Positions 25,374-35,481 are shown, counted from the stretch's first letter. The stretch is 64,000 nt of DNA from Flavobacterium sp. ACN2 (GCF_002303885.1 NZ_MRCM01000009.1:1-64000), one strand, 5' to 3'. Notes: generated by a model not told the origin, from the letters alone. Made by a program: numbers and translations.

Positions 25374-27512
25374 ATGAAAAATATGAAAAAATTACTCGTT
25401 ATTATATTCGTATTTTCAATACAGTTTATAAATGCACAGGATCTAGAACTAGCTAGAGCAAAACGTTTTTTTGATAAAACATATTACAGCGAAGCTATTA
25501 TTTTATACCAAAAATTGGCAGACGAAAAACCGTCTCAAGAAGTCATTAAAAATCTAGCCGATTCTTATTTCTATACTAACAATTTAGTAAAAGCACAGCG
25601 TTATTATCGTCTTTTGATTTCAAATTACAGCAATAATTTAGACCGAGAATATTATTTTAGATACGCACAGACTCTTAAAGCAACAAATAGTTATGACGAT
25701 GCAAATGCCAATTTAAAAGAATATTATGCTAAATCTGCCAATGCAGACGATCTTGCCAATTTTGAAAAAGACATTAAAACATTAGAAAATGTTACGGCAA
25801 TTGGCAAACGTTTTGAGATTAAAAACCTTGCGATAAATACACCAAATTCTGAATTTGGAGCTGTAAAATATAAAGAGGATTTAGTTTTTGCTGGGGTGAA
25901 ATTGAAGCCTGGTTTATTTGATAAAAAGTTTAAATGGGATAACGAAACGTATTTGAATTTGGTTTCAATTCCTTTAAAAAATATTAATTCAGGAGATTCT
26001 ATAGTTCATTATTTTGCTAAAGAATTAAAAACCGGAATGCACGAATCGAATGCTATTTTTACAAAAGATGGCAAAACGATGTATTTTACCCGAAACAATT
26101 CTAAAAACGGAAAGAAGAAAAAAGACGACAAGAAAATTTCCAATCTTCAGATTTTTAAAGCAGAATGGGTTGAAGGAAAATGGACAAATATTACGTCGCT
26201 TCCGTTCAACAGTCCGAATTATTCTGTGGAGCATCCTGCTTTGAGTGCAGATGAAAAAGTATTGTATTTTGCTTCAGATATGCCAGGATCTCTAGGTTCT
26301 TTCGATATTTATTCCGTTAATATTAATAAAGGAGCATTTGATACTCCGAAAAATTTGGGTCCAGAAATTAATACAGATAAAAGAGAGCAATTTCCTTTTG
26401 CCTCTGCAGATAATAAGCTTTATTTTTCATCTGACGGACATTTGGGCTACGGATCTTTAGACGTTTTTGTTTCTGATATTAACGGAAATGAGTATTCAAA
26501 ACCTATTAATGTAGGACTTCCGTTAAACTCTAATTTAGATGATTTCGCTTTTAACATTGATTCTAATACCAAAGAAGGATTTTTTGCTTCTAATAGAGAA
26601 GGAGGAAAAGGGAGCGATGATATTTATCAATTCAAAGAAATAAAAGATTTGATTGTTGAAGATTGCAAGCAATTAATCGCAGGAACAATTACAGATATTG
26701 ATACGCAATTGGCTCTCGAAAATGCAACGGTATTATTACAAGATTCAGAAAATAAGACTTTAAATACCATTACAACTTCTGCTGATGGAAAATTCAGTTT
26801 TACGGTTGCTTGTGAGGCTTCTTATAAAATTTCAGCTTCCAAAGAAAACTATACAAATGCTTCAAAAATACTGACTTTAGACAAAACAAGAGATAAAGTT
26901 AATGACGGTTCTTTGGCTTTAAAATCATTGGAAGTTATTAAACAGGAAGAAAAATTAATTGCTGAAAATAAGAGAAAACAGGAGATTATCATTGAAGAAG
27001 AAAACAAGAAAAAAGAAGCTTTGGTGGCAATTGCATTAAAAGAAAAAGAGAAAAAAGCCAAAGAAGCAGCAATCGTTGCAGCTGAAGTTAAAAAGCAGGA
27101 AAAAGTAAAAGAGATATTAGCAAAGGAAAAAGATGTTGTTAAAGATAAAGATCGTTTAATCATTAAAACAGATCCAATTTACTTTGATTACAATATGTGG
27201 TATATCCGAAAAGAATCAAAAGTAGTTTTAGGCAGGGTAGTAGAGCTAATGAGGAAATATCCAGATATGAAAATCGAAATTGGTTCGCATACCGATTCTA
27301 GAGGAAATGCTAAATTTAATGAAGATTTGTCTCAAAAAAGAGCCAATTCGACAAGAGAATTTATAATTCAGTCTGGAATTGATGCAAAACGAGTTACAGC
27401 AAAAGGCTACGGAGAATCGGTGCCAATTATAAAATGTAAAACAGACGAATCTTGCTCAGAGGAAGAACATGAATTGAACAGACGATCTGAATTTGTAATC
27501 AAAAGTTTGTAA
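25374..27512 (+). CDS. OmpA-family protein with TPR, PD40-like propeller and CNA/carboxypeptidase-regulatory-like domain
   Basis: About 712 residues; start at ATG 25374 (1 base after the previous stop) gives a signal peptide (KLLVIIFVFSIQFINAQ). TPR-like repeats (~25-150), PD40-like beta-propeller blades (~205-400, with KDGKTMYFTRNN and DEKVLYFASDMPGSLG), a CarboxypepD_reg-like beta domain (~430-505), a Lys/Glu-rich coiled coil (~520-590), then an OmpA peptidoglycan-binding domain (IEIGSHTDSRGN, SQKRANSTREFI). It anchors the PorP/SprF-adhesin assembly to the cell wall. Third gene of the T9SS operon. Confidence 0.93.
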   Translation: MKNMKKLLVIIFVFSIQFINAQDLELARAKRFFDKTYYSEAIILYQKLADEKPSQEVIKNLADSYFYTNNLVKAQRYYRLLISNYSNNLDREYYFRYAQTLKATNSYDDANANLKEYYAKSANADDLANFEKDIKTLENVTAIGKRFEIKNLAINTPNSEFGAVKYKEDLVFAGVKLKPGLFDKKFKWDNETYLNLVSIPLKNINSGDSIVHYFAKELKTGMHESNAIFTKDGKTMYFTRNNSKNGKKKKDDKKISNLQIFKAEWVEGKWTNITSLPFNSPNYSVEHPALSADEKVLYFASDMPGSLGSFDIYSVNINKGAFDTPKNLGPEINTDKREQFPFASADNKLYFSSDGHLGYGSLDVFVSDINGNEYSKPINVGLPLNSNLDDFAFNIDSNTKEGFFASNREGGKGSDDIYQFKEIKDLIVEDCKQLIAGTITDIDTQLALENATVLLQDSENKTLNTITTSADGKFSFTVACEASYKISASKENYTNASKILTLDKTRDKVNDGSLALKSLEVIKQEEKLIAENKRKQEIIIEEENKKKEALVAIALKEKEKKAKEAAIVAAEVKKQEKVKEILAKEKDVVKDKDRLIIKTDPIYFDYNMWYIRKESKVVLGRVVELMRKYPDMKIEIGSHTDSRGNAKFNEDLSQKRANSTREFIIQSGIDAKRVTAKGYGESVPIIKCKTDESCSEEEHELNRRSEFVIKSL

Positions 27513-27528
27513 TTTTTTTGAAACATAG

Positions 27529-27570
27529 TAAACCCGACAGATTTTAAAAAACTGGCGGGTTTCATTTTTA
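27529..27570 (+). terminator. terminator of the T9SS operon
   Basis: AAACCCGACAG / CTGGCGGGTTT stem with one mismatch, followed by TTTCATTTTT. Confidence 0.7.
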
Positions 27571-27650
27571 CAGAAAAACTTTGCCAAAACCTTTTTGCGG
27601 AAATCTTTTTTCTTTAATTTTATAGTGATATCAACGAAATAGAAAAAAAT

Positions 27651-28133
27651 ATGAGAAATCTAACCTTGTCTTGTTTGCTTTTATCCTTTATTGGATTGCA
27701 AAGCTGTAAAAATGAAGAAAAACAAAAAGCTACTGAAGCTGCAAAAGCAGAAGGTGAAGCGGTGGTAAGCACTGCATGCTATAAAGCGATTTATGAAAAG
27801 GACACAATAGATTTAAAATTGAATACTTTAAAAAACGGAAAACTAGCAGGAGATATGATTATGAGAGTTGCGCCTTCAACTGTTAGAACAGGAGAAGTTG
27901 CAGGTGAGTTTCATGGCGATACTTTATTTGTGGACTACACTTTTAAAGACAATGTAAATGGAGAAAAAACATTCAAGAACCCGATGGCACTTTTAAAGCG
28001 TAACAACCAGCTTATTTTAGGAAATGGTGTTATGCAAACTACAATGGGTGTTACTTATTTGGTAAAAGATAAGCCAATTGATTTTGAAAGCGTAAAATAT
28101 AAATTTGATTCTGTTGAATGCGCTGCGAAGTAA
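27651..28133 (+). CDS. lipoprotein of unknown function
   Basis: 160 residues. Lipobox IGLQSC with Cys20. After an Ala/Glu-rich spacer it has a small beta-rich domain with two cysteines (STACYKAIY and SVECAAK) that could form a disulfide linking the ends. NlpE-like lipoproteins are similar in size, but no diagnostic CxxC pair is present, so I give no name. Periplasmic side of a membrane. A tandem repeat begins directly after its stop. Confidence 0.75.
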   Translation: MRNLTLSCLLLSFIGLQSCKNEEKQKATEAAKAEGEAVVSTACYKAIYEKDTIDLKLNTLKNGKLAGDMIMRVAPSTVRTGEVAGEFHGDTLFVDYTFKDNVNGEKTFKNPMALLKRNNQLILGNGVMQTTMGVTYLVKDKPIDFESVKYKFDSVECAAK

Positions 28134-28203
28134 ATAAAGAATAAAGAATAAAGAATAAAGAATAAAGAATAAAGAATAAAGAATAAAGAATAAAGAATAA
28201 AGA
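28134..28203 (+). repeat. tandem repeat, 10 copies of the heptamer ATAAAGA
   Basis: Ten uninterrupted, identical 7-bp units starting immediately after the stop codon of 27651-28133. Perfect units suggest recent expansion and a variable copy number between strains. Confidence 0.95.
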
Positions 28204-28233
28204 TGTGAGAAGCAAGAGTTTCTTTATAAAGAT

Positions 28234-28266
28234 AAAAAGCCGTTTCTAGATTTAGAAACGGCTTTT
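28234..28266. terminator. terminator between convergent genes
   Basis: AAAAGCCGTTTCTA / TAGAAACGGCTTTT stem with T-rich ends on both strands; can serve both the lipoprotein gene and the DUF1573 gene. Confidence 0.8.
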
Positions 28267-28289
28267 GTTATTTAAAGATTTTTAAATTC

Positions 28290-28670
28290 TTATTGAACTT
28301 CACCCTTAATTTTAAGAGCTACTCTTCCGTCAGGATAGTTTACTGCGTTGGTTTCAACAGTAATTGTTTTACGAATAGGTCCTGCTACCATGTTATATTT
28401 TACATCGATTTTCCCTTTTTTGCCCGGCATAATTGCTGCTGTAGGTTTGGTAACAACGATTGAACTTAGCGTAGATTCTGCGCCTGTAATTAATAAAGGA
28501 GCATCACCAGTGTTTATAAATTCAAACGAACGAAGTCCATTGTCACCTTTAGAAATTTTTCCATAATCAATTGTATTGTCTGGGGCTGCAAATTCAATTT
28601 TCGGGCCGTTTTGTGCATAACTTACTGCGCTAAACAATAAGACTGCAATAAAAGAGGCTGCATTTTTCAT
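28290..28670 (-). CDS. DUF1573 domain secreted protein
   Basis: About 126 residues from the start at 28670, which gives a proper signal peptide (AASFIAVLLFSAVSYAQ); the frame extends 17 codons further upstream without signal features. The domain is the Ig-like DUF1573 fold: TIDYGKISKGDNGLRSFEFINTGDAPLLITGAES, common and often multi-copy in Bacteroidota. Function unknown; probably periplasmic. Confidence 0.9.
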   Translation of the reverse strand: MKNAASFIAVLLFSAVSYAQNGPKIEFAAPDNTIDYGKISKGDNGLRSFEFINTGDAPLLITGAESTLSSIVVTKPTAAIMPGKKGKIDVKYNMVAGPIRKTITVETNAVNYPDGRVALKIKGEVQ

Positions 28671-28802
28671 ATGAAATCTTTTTTTTAATTGTAAGTAAAT
28701 ATACATTCTTTTAATTAACACACAAATTATTATTTCTCTTTTTATAGTCTACTTAATTATTTACTTTTGCTGTCAGTTATAAATACAAAAATTGAACCAG
28801 TT

Positions 28803-28951
28803 TTTTGTTTAACTGTTTAATCGTTTCTTTGTCTAATCGTTGAGATTGATTTATAAATGATTTTTTAAAACAGAAAATAAGAAAACAAATCAATTTGAAA
28901 TTCGATGATCAAAACCGATTAAACGGTTAAACAAATTAACGATTAAACAAC
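28803..28951. repeat. inverted TTTAATCGTT-type repeat, second locus
   Basis: Arm 28805-28842 contains GTTTAACTGTTTAATCGTTT units; arm 28917-28951 carries their reverse complement, with about 75 bp between and no gene inside. Same unit family as the pair around 17657-18013. Lies upstream of valS, and any valS promoter must be in or beside it. Confidence 0.75.
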
Positions 28952-28959
28952 CCTAGTAA

Positions 28960-31593
28960 ATGACAATTCCAGCACAATTTGACGCTAAGACGATTGAGAG
29001 TAAATGGTATGATTACTGGATGAAAAACAATTATTTTCATTCAGAACCAGATCATAGAACACCGTACACCATTGTAATTCCGCCGCCAAACGTCACTGGA
29101 GTCCTTCACATGGGACATATGTTGAATAATACGATTCAGGATGTTTTAATTCGTCGTGCACGTCTTAAAGGATTCAACGCTTGTTGGGTTCCAGGTACAG
29201 ATCACGCCTCTATTGCAACTGAAGCAAAAGTGGTAGCGAAATTAAAAGCAGAAGGAATCAATAAAAACGATTTGACCCGCGAAGAATTCCTAAAACATGC
29301 TTGGGAATGGACCGATAAATATGGTGGAACAATCTTAGAACAACTTAAGAAATTAGGAGCTTCTTGCGATTGGGAACGTACTAAATTTACGATGGATCCA
29401 GATATGTCTGCATCTGTAATTAAATCGTTTGTAGATTTATACAACAAAGGTTTGATCTACAGAGGATACCGTATGGTTAACTGGGATCCAGAAGCAAAAA
29501 CGACTCTTTCTGACGAAGAGGTAATCTATGAAGAACAGCAAGGAAAATTATTTTTCTTAAAATATAAAATTGAAGGTTCAGAAGATTTCTTGACGATTGC
29601 AACGACACGTCCTGAGACTATCTTTGGAGATACTGCCATCTGTATCAATCCAAACGATGAGCGTTTTACACATTTAAAAGGTAAAAAAGCGATTGTTCCA
29701 ATTTGCGGAAGAGTAATTCCAATTATTGAAGACGAATATGTTGATGTTGAATTCGGAACAGGATGTTTGAAAGTAACGCCTGCACACGATATGAACGATA
29801 AAACTCTTGGTGAAAAACATAACCTTGAGATTGTTGATATTTTTAATGAAGATGCGACATTAAACAGCTTCGGATTACATTATCAAGGAAAAGACCGTTT
29901 TGTGGTTCGTACTGAAATTGCAAAAGAACTAGAAGAAATTGAGGCTTTAGCAAAAACAGAAACACACTTAAATAAAGTAGGAACTTCTGAAAGAACAAAA
30001 GCGGTAATCGAACCAAGATTATCTGACCAATGGTTCTTGAAAATGGAAGAATTAGTAAAACCAGCAATTAAGTCGGTTTTAGAAACAGGAGAAATTAAAT
30101 TACATCCAAAACGTTTCGAAAACACGTATGCGCATTGGTTAAACAACATTCGCGATTGGAATATTTCTCGTCAATTATGGTGGGGACAACAAATTCCTGC
30201 TTATTATTACGGAGATGGAAAAGAAGATTTCGTAGTTGCAGAAAATATCGAAGATGCTTTAGCTTTAGCAAAAGAAAAAACATCTAACAACTCACTTACA
30301 ACATCTGACTTAAAACAAGACGTTGACGCTTTAGATACATGGTTTTCATCTTGGTTATGGCCAATGTCAGTTTTTGGTGGAATTATGGATCCAGAAAGTG
30401 CAGACTTTAAATATTATTATCCAACAAACGACTTGGTTACAGGTCCGGATATTTTATTTTTCTGGGTTGCGAGAATGATTATTGCAGGTTATGAATATGC
30501 TGGAGAAAAACCATTTACAAACGTATATTTAACAGGTCTAGTTCGTGATAAACAACGTCGTAAAATGTCTAAATCATTAGGAAATTCTCCTGATCCTTTA
30601 GATTTGATCGATAAATTTAGTGCAGACGGAGTTCGTGTAGGATTGCTTTTAAGTGCTTCTGCTGGAAACGATATTATGTTTGATGAGGAATTGTGCAGTC
30701 AAGGAAAAGCGTTTTCAAACAAGATTTGGAATGCTTTCAAATTGATTAAAGGATGGGAAGTTTCAGAAACTATCGCACAGCCAGAATCGTCAAAAGTGGC
30801 TATTGAATGGTACGAAGCGAAATTGCAACAGACTTTAGTTGATATTGAAGATAATTTCGAGAAATACAGAATTTCAGATTCTCTTATGGCAATTTACAAA
30901 TTGGTTTGGGATGATTTCTGTTCTTGGTTCTTAGAAATGATTAAACCGGCATACCAACAGCCAATTGACAGCGTAACTTTCGCGAAAGCGATCGAAATGT
31001 TAGAAAACAACTTGAAGTTATTGCATCCGTTTATGCCTTTCTTGACAGAGGAAATTTGGCAGTTAATTGCAGAAAGAACTCCAGAAGAAGCTTTAATTGT
31101 TTCGACTTGGCCAGAAGTAAAACCGTTTGACGCAAAATTAATTGCTGATTTTGAAAACTCAATTGAAGTAATTTCTGGAATAAGAACAATTCGTAAAGAC
31201 AAAAATATTCCGTTTAAAGATGCCATCGAATTAAAAGGAATCAACAGCGAAAATGTTTCTACTTATTTTGATTCAATCATAACGAAATTAGGAAACGTTT
31301 CTGCTTTCGAATATGTTTCAGAAAAAGTAGACGGAGCATTGTCTTTCCGTGTAAAATCAAATGAATATTTCATTCCGATTACTGGAAACATTGATGTTGA
31401 GGCTGAAATTGCAAAACTGACAGAAGAATTAAATTATACTAAAGGATTCTTGAAATCTGTTGAAGCAAAACTTTCAAACGAGAAATTCGTAAACGGAGCT
31501 CCAGAGAAAGTCCTTAATTTAGAAAAACAAAAACAAGCTGATGCTCTAGCAAAAATAGCTACAATTGAGCAGAGTTTGGCTGGTTTGAAGTAA
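28960..31593 (+). CDS. valS: valyl-tRNA synthetase
   Basis: 877 residues. Class I signatures: PPPNVTGVLHMGHMLNNT (HIGH) and RKMSKSLGN (KMSKS at residues 535-539). Editing domain segments TIATTRPETIFGDTAICI and the WWGQQIPAYY block are present; a C-terminal coiled-coil arm (~810-877, NIDVEAEIAKLTEEL) is typical of ValRS. Charges tRNA-Val. Monocistronic with its own terminator. Confidence 0.98.
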   Translation: MTIPAQFDAKTIESKWYDYWMKNNYFHSEPDHRTPYTIVIPPPNVTGVLHMGHMLNNTIQDVLIRRARLKGFNACWVPGTDHASIATEAKVVAKLKAEGINKNDLTREEFLKHAWEWTDKYGGTILEQLKKLGASCDWERTKFTMDPDMSASVIKSFVDLYNKGLIYRGYRMVNWDPEAKTTLSDEEVIYEEQQGKLFFLKYKIEGSEDFLTIATTRPETIFGDTAICINPNDERFTHLKGKKAIVPICGRVIPIIEDEYVDVEFGTGCLKVTPAHDMNDKTLGEKHNLEIVDIFNEDATLNSFGLHYQGKDRFVVRTEIAKELEEIEALAKTETHLNKVGTSERTKAVIEPRLSDQWFLKMEELVKPAIKSVLETGEIKLHPKRFENTYAHWLNNIRDWNISRQLWWGQQIPAYYYGDGKEDFVVAENIEDALALAKEKTSNNSLTTSDLKQDVDALDTWFSSWLWPMSVFGGIMDPESADFKYYYPTNDLVTGPDILFFWVARMIIAGYEYAGEKPFTNVYLTGLVRDKQRRKMSKSLGNSPDPLDLIDKFSADGVRVGLLLSASAGNDIMFDEELCSQGKAFSNKIWNAFKLIKGWEVSETIAQPESSKVAIEWYEAKLQQTLVDIEDNFEKYRISDSLMAIYKLVWDDFCSWFLEMIKPAYQQPIDSVTFAKAIEMLENNLKLLHPFMPFLTEEIWQLIAERTPEEALIVSTWPEVKPFDAKLIADFENSIEVISGIRTIRKDKNIPFKDAIELKGINSENVSTYFDSIITKLGNVSAFEYVSEKVDGALSFRVKSNEYFIPITGNIDVEAEIAKLTEELNYTKGFLKSVEAKLSNEKFVNGAPEKVLNLEKQKQADALAKIATIEQSLAGLK

Positions 31594-31617
31594 GAAATCA
31601 AATTAGTTTATAAAACT

Positions 31618-31660
31618 AAACCCGACAGGTTTCCAAAATCTGTCGGGTTTTTATTTTTTT
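31618..31660 (+). terminator. valS terminator
   Basis: AAACCCGACAG / CTGTCGGGTTT perfect stem followed by a long T tract; same stem core as the terminator at 27529. Confidence 0.9.
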
Positions 31661-31662
31661 TC

Positions 31663-31764
31663 GCCACGAATTCACGAATTTTATTTTTAAAATCTATTCG
31701 TGAAATAATTTCTAAATTATTGTTTTGCCCAACGATTGTAAAATAAAATTCGTGAATTCGTGGC
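31663..31764. repeat. inverted repeat with CACGAATTC arms
   Basis: Arms 31663-31687 and 31740-31764 are perfect 25-bp reverse complements (begin GCCACGAATTCACGAA). The right arm touches the stop codon of the permease gene. Belongs to the GTGGC-ended palindrome type also seen at 41525-41911. Confidence 0.85.
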
Positions 31765-33077
31765 TATCTTTTCTTCTTCAAAAACAAAAACAAAGGATAA
31801 GAAACTATCGTAATCGCAACAATAATAATAAAACTTTTAGGGTCACTGTAAATAAATCCTCCAAGTAATGCAATAGAAAATATAATCGCAATTATAGTTG
31901 TCCAAGGATACCAGAAAGAACGGTAAGGTCTTGGCAAATCAGGTTCAGAAGTTCTTAATTTTAAAAGGGAATAATAAGCCAATCCCCAAACGATTATAGA
32001 GATAAAGGCAGCGAAAGAAAATAATACTTCAAAAGAGCCAATGCAAATTAAAAACAAACTGAAAAGAGAGGAAACCAATAGCGCAACAATTGGAGTTCCA
32101 CCTTTGTTTACTGTTGTTCCTTTTTCGATAAAGAAACCGTCACGGCTTAATCCGTAAAGGATTCTTGGCGGAATCATCATAAAGGCATTCAAAATACTAA
32201 TTAAAGAGAAGATCGAAATTACGGTTACAATTTTTGCACCACTTTCTCCAAAAAGAATTTTGGCAACATCGGCAGCGGCGAGATTAGATTTGGCTAAAGT
32301 TTCGATTGGCAAAACATGAAAAAATGCTGCGTTTACCAAAATATAAATGGCCACAACTAGTAAAACACCACTGTATAAAGATTTCGGAATATTTTTACTT
32401 GGATTATCATTTTCTTCTGCAAAAAAGCAAACGGCATTCCAACCATTATAAGTTCCAATAATGAGTTGTAATGATTTAAAAAATCCAAAAATAAGCCCGA
32501 TTTGAAAAATAGAACTATCCGTTTTTATCGCTGGAACTTCAACTCCAGAATACATAAAACAAGCCACAACCAAAGCCACAAAGCAAATGACTTTTAGTAA
32601 ACTGGTAATCTGCTGAATTACACTTCCGTTTTTTACGCCGCTTAAGTGCAGCAAAACAAATGCAACCAATAAAGAAATAGACAATACTGTCGAATAATTG
32701 GCTAATTGCGGAAATAAAATAATCGTGTATTCGCTAATTACGATGCAATAAAACGCGGGCGGAATAGCGTTTACAATATAATCGTACCAGCCAGAAAGAA
32801 AACCGGCATACTCGCCCAAAGCTCTTTTAATATAATTGTACGATCCACCGGCTTTTGGCAACATTGTCGCCAATTCTGAATAGGAATTTGCTCCTAATAA
32901 AACATACAAACCTCCAAAGAGCCAAGAAGCAAGAATAAGCCAGTAATTATTCAACATTTCTGCAATAGTTCCTGGCGTTCTTAAAATTCCAACACCAATT
33001 GTTCCGCCAATTAAAACGGCAATATTGAAACTAAGTCCTAAACTTTTTTGTAATTGGTTTTTTGTAGAATCCGACAT
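31764..33077 (-). CDS. APC-family amino-acid permease
   Basis: 437 residues with about 12 predicted membrane segments. The N-terminal GTIGVGILRTPGTIAEML motif is the conserved unwound helix 1 of the amino acid-polyamine-organocation superfamily, followed by LGANSYSELATMLPKAGGSYNYIKRALGEYAGFLSGW. Likely imports or exchanges amino acids at the inner membrane; substrate cannot be told. Single gene. Confidence 0.92.
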   Translation of the reverse strand: MSDSTKNQLQKSLGLSFNIAVLIGGTIGVGILRTPGTIAEMLNNYWLILASWLFGGLYVLLGANSYSELATMLPKAGGSYNYIKRALGEYAGFLSGWYDYIVNAIPPAFYCIVISEYTIILFPQLANYSTVLSISLLVAFVLLHLSGVKNGSVIQQITSLLKVICFVALVVACFMYSGVEVPAIKTDSSIFQIGLIFGFFKSLQLIIGTYNGWNAVCFFAEENDNPSKNIPKSLYSGVLLVVAIYILVNAAFFHVLPIETLAKSNLAAADVAKILFGESGAKIVTVISIFSLISILNAFMMIPPRILYGLSRDGFFIEKGTTVNKGGTPIVALLVSSLFSLFLICIGSFEVLFSFAAFISIIVWGLAYYSLLKLRTSEPDLPRPYRSFWYPWTTIIAIIFSIALLGGFIYSDPKSFIIIVAITIVSYPLFLFLKKKR

Positions 33078-33154
33078 TCTTGAATTGGGTTTTAAGGATT
33101 ATAATTTCAAGCAAAAATAGTGTTAATTGAATTAGTTTTGAGCTTAAAATAAAA

Positions 33155-33192
33155 ATCCCAAGATTTTCGAGTGAAACTGAAAATCTTGGGAT
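33155..33192 (-). terminator. terminator of the TonB-dependent receptor gene
   Basis: ATCCCAAGATTTTC / GAAAATCTTGGGAT perfect stem, just after the minus-strand stop at 33218. Confidence 0.85.
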
Positions 33193-33217
33193 AAAATCAA
33201 AACTCTAATTCAATATT

Positions 33218-35446
33218 TTAAAACTTGTAACGCAAGCTTGTCATAACTTGACGAGGCGCGATTGGGTTCACACTATAATTTTCGTGAACGGTGTAATTTA
33301 ATTCGTTTGTAATGTTTGATAATTTACAAAGGATCGAGAATTTTCTCCAAGTATATCCAACAGATGCATCAATTGTAACATAACCTTCTAGCGGAATTTC
33401 TCTATGGTAGATTCCATCAGGATATTTAGTAAGATCTGTACTGTATTGGTCATTCCAGCCTCCTAAACGATCACCGATGTAGTTTCCAACAGCTCCAACA
33501 GATAAATTTTTAAATAAGCCTTCTTGTACCGTATAAAAGAAACTTAAGTTGGCTGTGTTTGCTGGAGTTCTAACAAGACGATCGCCTTCTATAAAACTTC
33601 CGTTTAAACCAGATGTTTTAGTATAACGCATATCGTTGTAGCTGTAACCTGCAATAATGCTAAGTCCGTCAATTGGTCTTGCAGTAACATCCACTTCAAT
33701 ACCTTTACTTTTAGTTTCGCCGCTTAAAACTTTTACGTTTGTGTCAGTGTTTAAGCTTCCATCAGCTTTAAATTCTGCAGTTTGAGCCAAGTTGCTGTTT
33801 GTAATTTGATAAACCGTAACATTTGTACTTAATAATCCTTGTAAAAAGTCAGTTTTGATACCAGCTTCATATTGATCAATAATAGAAGGCTCAATTGGTT
33901 TTAAATCTGCTGTAGTTCCTGTGTTTGGAGTAAACGAAGTAGAGTAGCTACCAAAGATAGAAACCTCTTTTCTAGGCTGATAAATTAATCCAAATTTTGG
34001 AGAAAATGCATTGTCTAATTTTTTAGCGCCTACTGTAGGAACTGCATTTTCAGGCGTAACAGTTTGTTTTCCTCCAGCAAAAGTTTCTTTGTAAGTTGTA
34101 ACTTCGGCTTCTTGCCAAGACCAACGTACACCTGCTAATACTTTAAACTTCTCTGTAATCGAAATTAAATCCTGAAAATAGACACCAAAACGGTTGGTTT
34201 CTGTTTTTGCAATTTGAGTTGCTCTAGCATCTGGAATATCATTTCTTTGTGTTGACGGATCAAAGTTGAAAAGATTGATGGTATCATAATTTGCAGGATT
34301 AAATGCAAAAGTATAGGCTGTTGCAAACGAGTTTTCCCAGTCTGCACCTGTAAAAATTTGATGTTTTACAGATCCTGTATTAAAGTTTCCTTGAAGACTT
34401 AATTGATCTCCTAAAATTTGTTCTGAGTTGTCATTTTGAACCAAAGGTCTTGTCCAGTCTCCATTGTCTTTTACAGAAGATAATTGTGCTGTAGATTTCG
34501 AAGCTCTATCATAATTCTGGAAAGAAGAATTAAAGTTTAATTTCCAGTTTTTATTGAAATCGTGATTTAAGAGTACAGATGCACTAGCCGATTTTGTGTT
34601 ACCATTAGACCAAAGTGCTCCATAAAAAGTATTTCTAGGCAAATCAAGAATTTGCGTGCCAATGATTCCAGTTCCAAAATCAGGCGTCCAATCTGCACTT
34701 AAATAATCTCCTTGTACTGTAATTTGAGTTTTAGGATTAATGATAAAAAGCAACGATGGATTTACATATACACGTTTGTTTTTTACAACATCTCTAAAGC
34801 TTTCTGAATTCTCGTAAGAACCGTTAATTCTAAAGGCGATTGATTTAGTAAGACCTCCGTATAAATCAAATGCTGGCTTATAATAAGAGTAGCTTCCAAT
34901 TTGCATTGAAACTTCTCCGCCACTTTTAAATTGAGGTGTTTTGGTTACTAAATTAAGAATTCCTCCTGGCGCTACGTTTCCAAATAGTAATGCTGAACCA
35001 CCTTTTAAGAATTCTACTTTATCTAAGCCAGAAACATCTGGAATTGATCCTGCATTATAGCGGAATCCGTTTTTAAACATATTGTTTGCAGACATGTCAT
35101 AACCTCTAGAGAAGAAAGATTCCTGCGCACCACCACGAGCAGAACCAACGTAAACACCGTTAGCGTTTTTAAGAACTTCGCTTAATCTAATTGCTTGCTG
35201 TTGTTCGATAATTTCAGAACCAATAACTTGTATGCTTTGTGGATTATCCATTGGTTTTAATCCAGAGCGAACCGCTGTTACGGGTTTTGGTTCTTTGGTT
35301 TTAGTAACAACTACTTCATTTAAAATTTCCCCTTTTTTATTCTTAACGGTATCGTTTACTGAAGAAGTAGATTCGGCGCTTGAATAATCTTGCGCATAAG
35401 AGGCAAAACTCAATAATCCTAATACAAATAGTAAATTATATTTCAT
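33218..35446 (-). CDS. TonB-dependent siderophore receptor
   Basis: 742 residues. Signal peptide (FVLGLLSFASYAQ), plug domain (PMDNPQSIQVIGSEIIEQQQ; LSEVLKNANGVYV; PGGILNLVTKTP) and a C-terminal barrel ending in RYKF with the usual terminal Phe. The plug wording is that of ferric-siderophore receptors (FhuA/FoxA type). Imports iron chelates across the outer membrane with TonB energy. No carboxypeptidase-regulatory N-domain, unlike its neighbour at 36600-38918. A -7 box lies at 35482-35489; no Fur-like motif was seen there. Confidence 0.93.
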   Translation of the reverse strand: MKYNLLFVLGLLSFASYAQDYSSAESTSSVNDTVKNKKGEILNEVVVTKTKEPKPVTAVRSGLKPMDNPQSIQVIGSEIIEQQQAIRLSEVLKNANGVYVGSARGGAQESFFSRGYDMSANNMFKNGFRYNAGSIPDVSGLDKVEFLKGGSALLFGNVAPGGILNLVTKTPQFKSGGEVSMQIGSYSYYKPAFDLYGGLTKSIAFRINGSYENSESFRDVVKNKRVYVNPSLLFIINPKTQITVQGDYLSADWTPDFGTGIIGTQILDLPRNTFYGALWSNGNTKSASASVLLNHDFNKNWKLNFNSSFQNYDRASKSTAQLSSVKDNGDWTRPLVQNDNSEQILGDQLSLQGNFNTGSVKHQIFTGADWENSFATAYTFAFNPANYDTINLFNFDPSTQRNDIPDARATQIAKTETNRFGVYFQDLISITEKFKVLAGVRWSWQEAEVTTYKETFAGGKQTVTPENAVPTVGAKKLDNAFSPKFGLIYQPRKEVSIFGSYSTSFTPNTGTTADLKPIEPSIIDQYEAGIKTDFLQGLLSTNVTVYQITNSNLAQTAEFKADGSLNTDTNVKVLSGETKSKGIEVDVTARPIDGLSIIAGYSYNDMRYTKTSGLNGSFIEGDRLVRTPANTANLSFFYTVQEGLFKNLSVGAVGNYIGDRLGGWNDQYSTDLTKYPDGIYHREIPLEGYVTIDASVGYTWRKFSILCKLSNITNELNYTVHENYSVNPIAPRQVMTSLRYKF

Positions 35447-35481
35447 GGTATTTATTTAGATTCAATAAAAATTATCGAGTG

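Noticed and set aside
28134..28203. CRISPR-like array
   Set aside because: The units are contiguous 7-mers without spacers.
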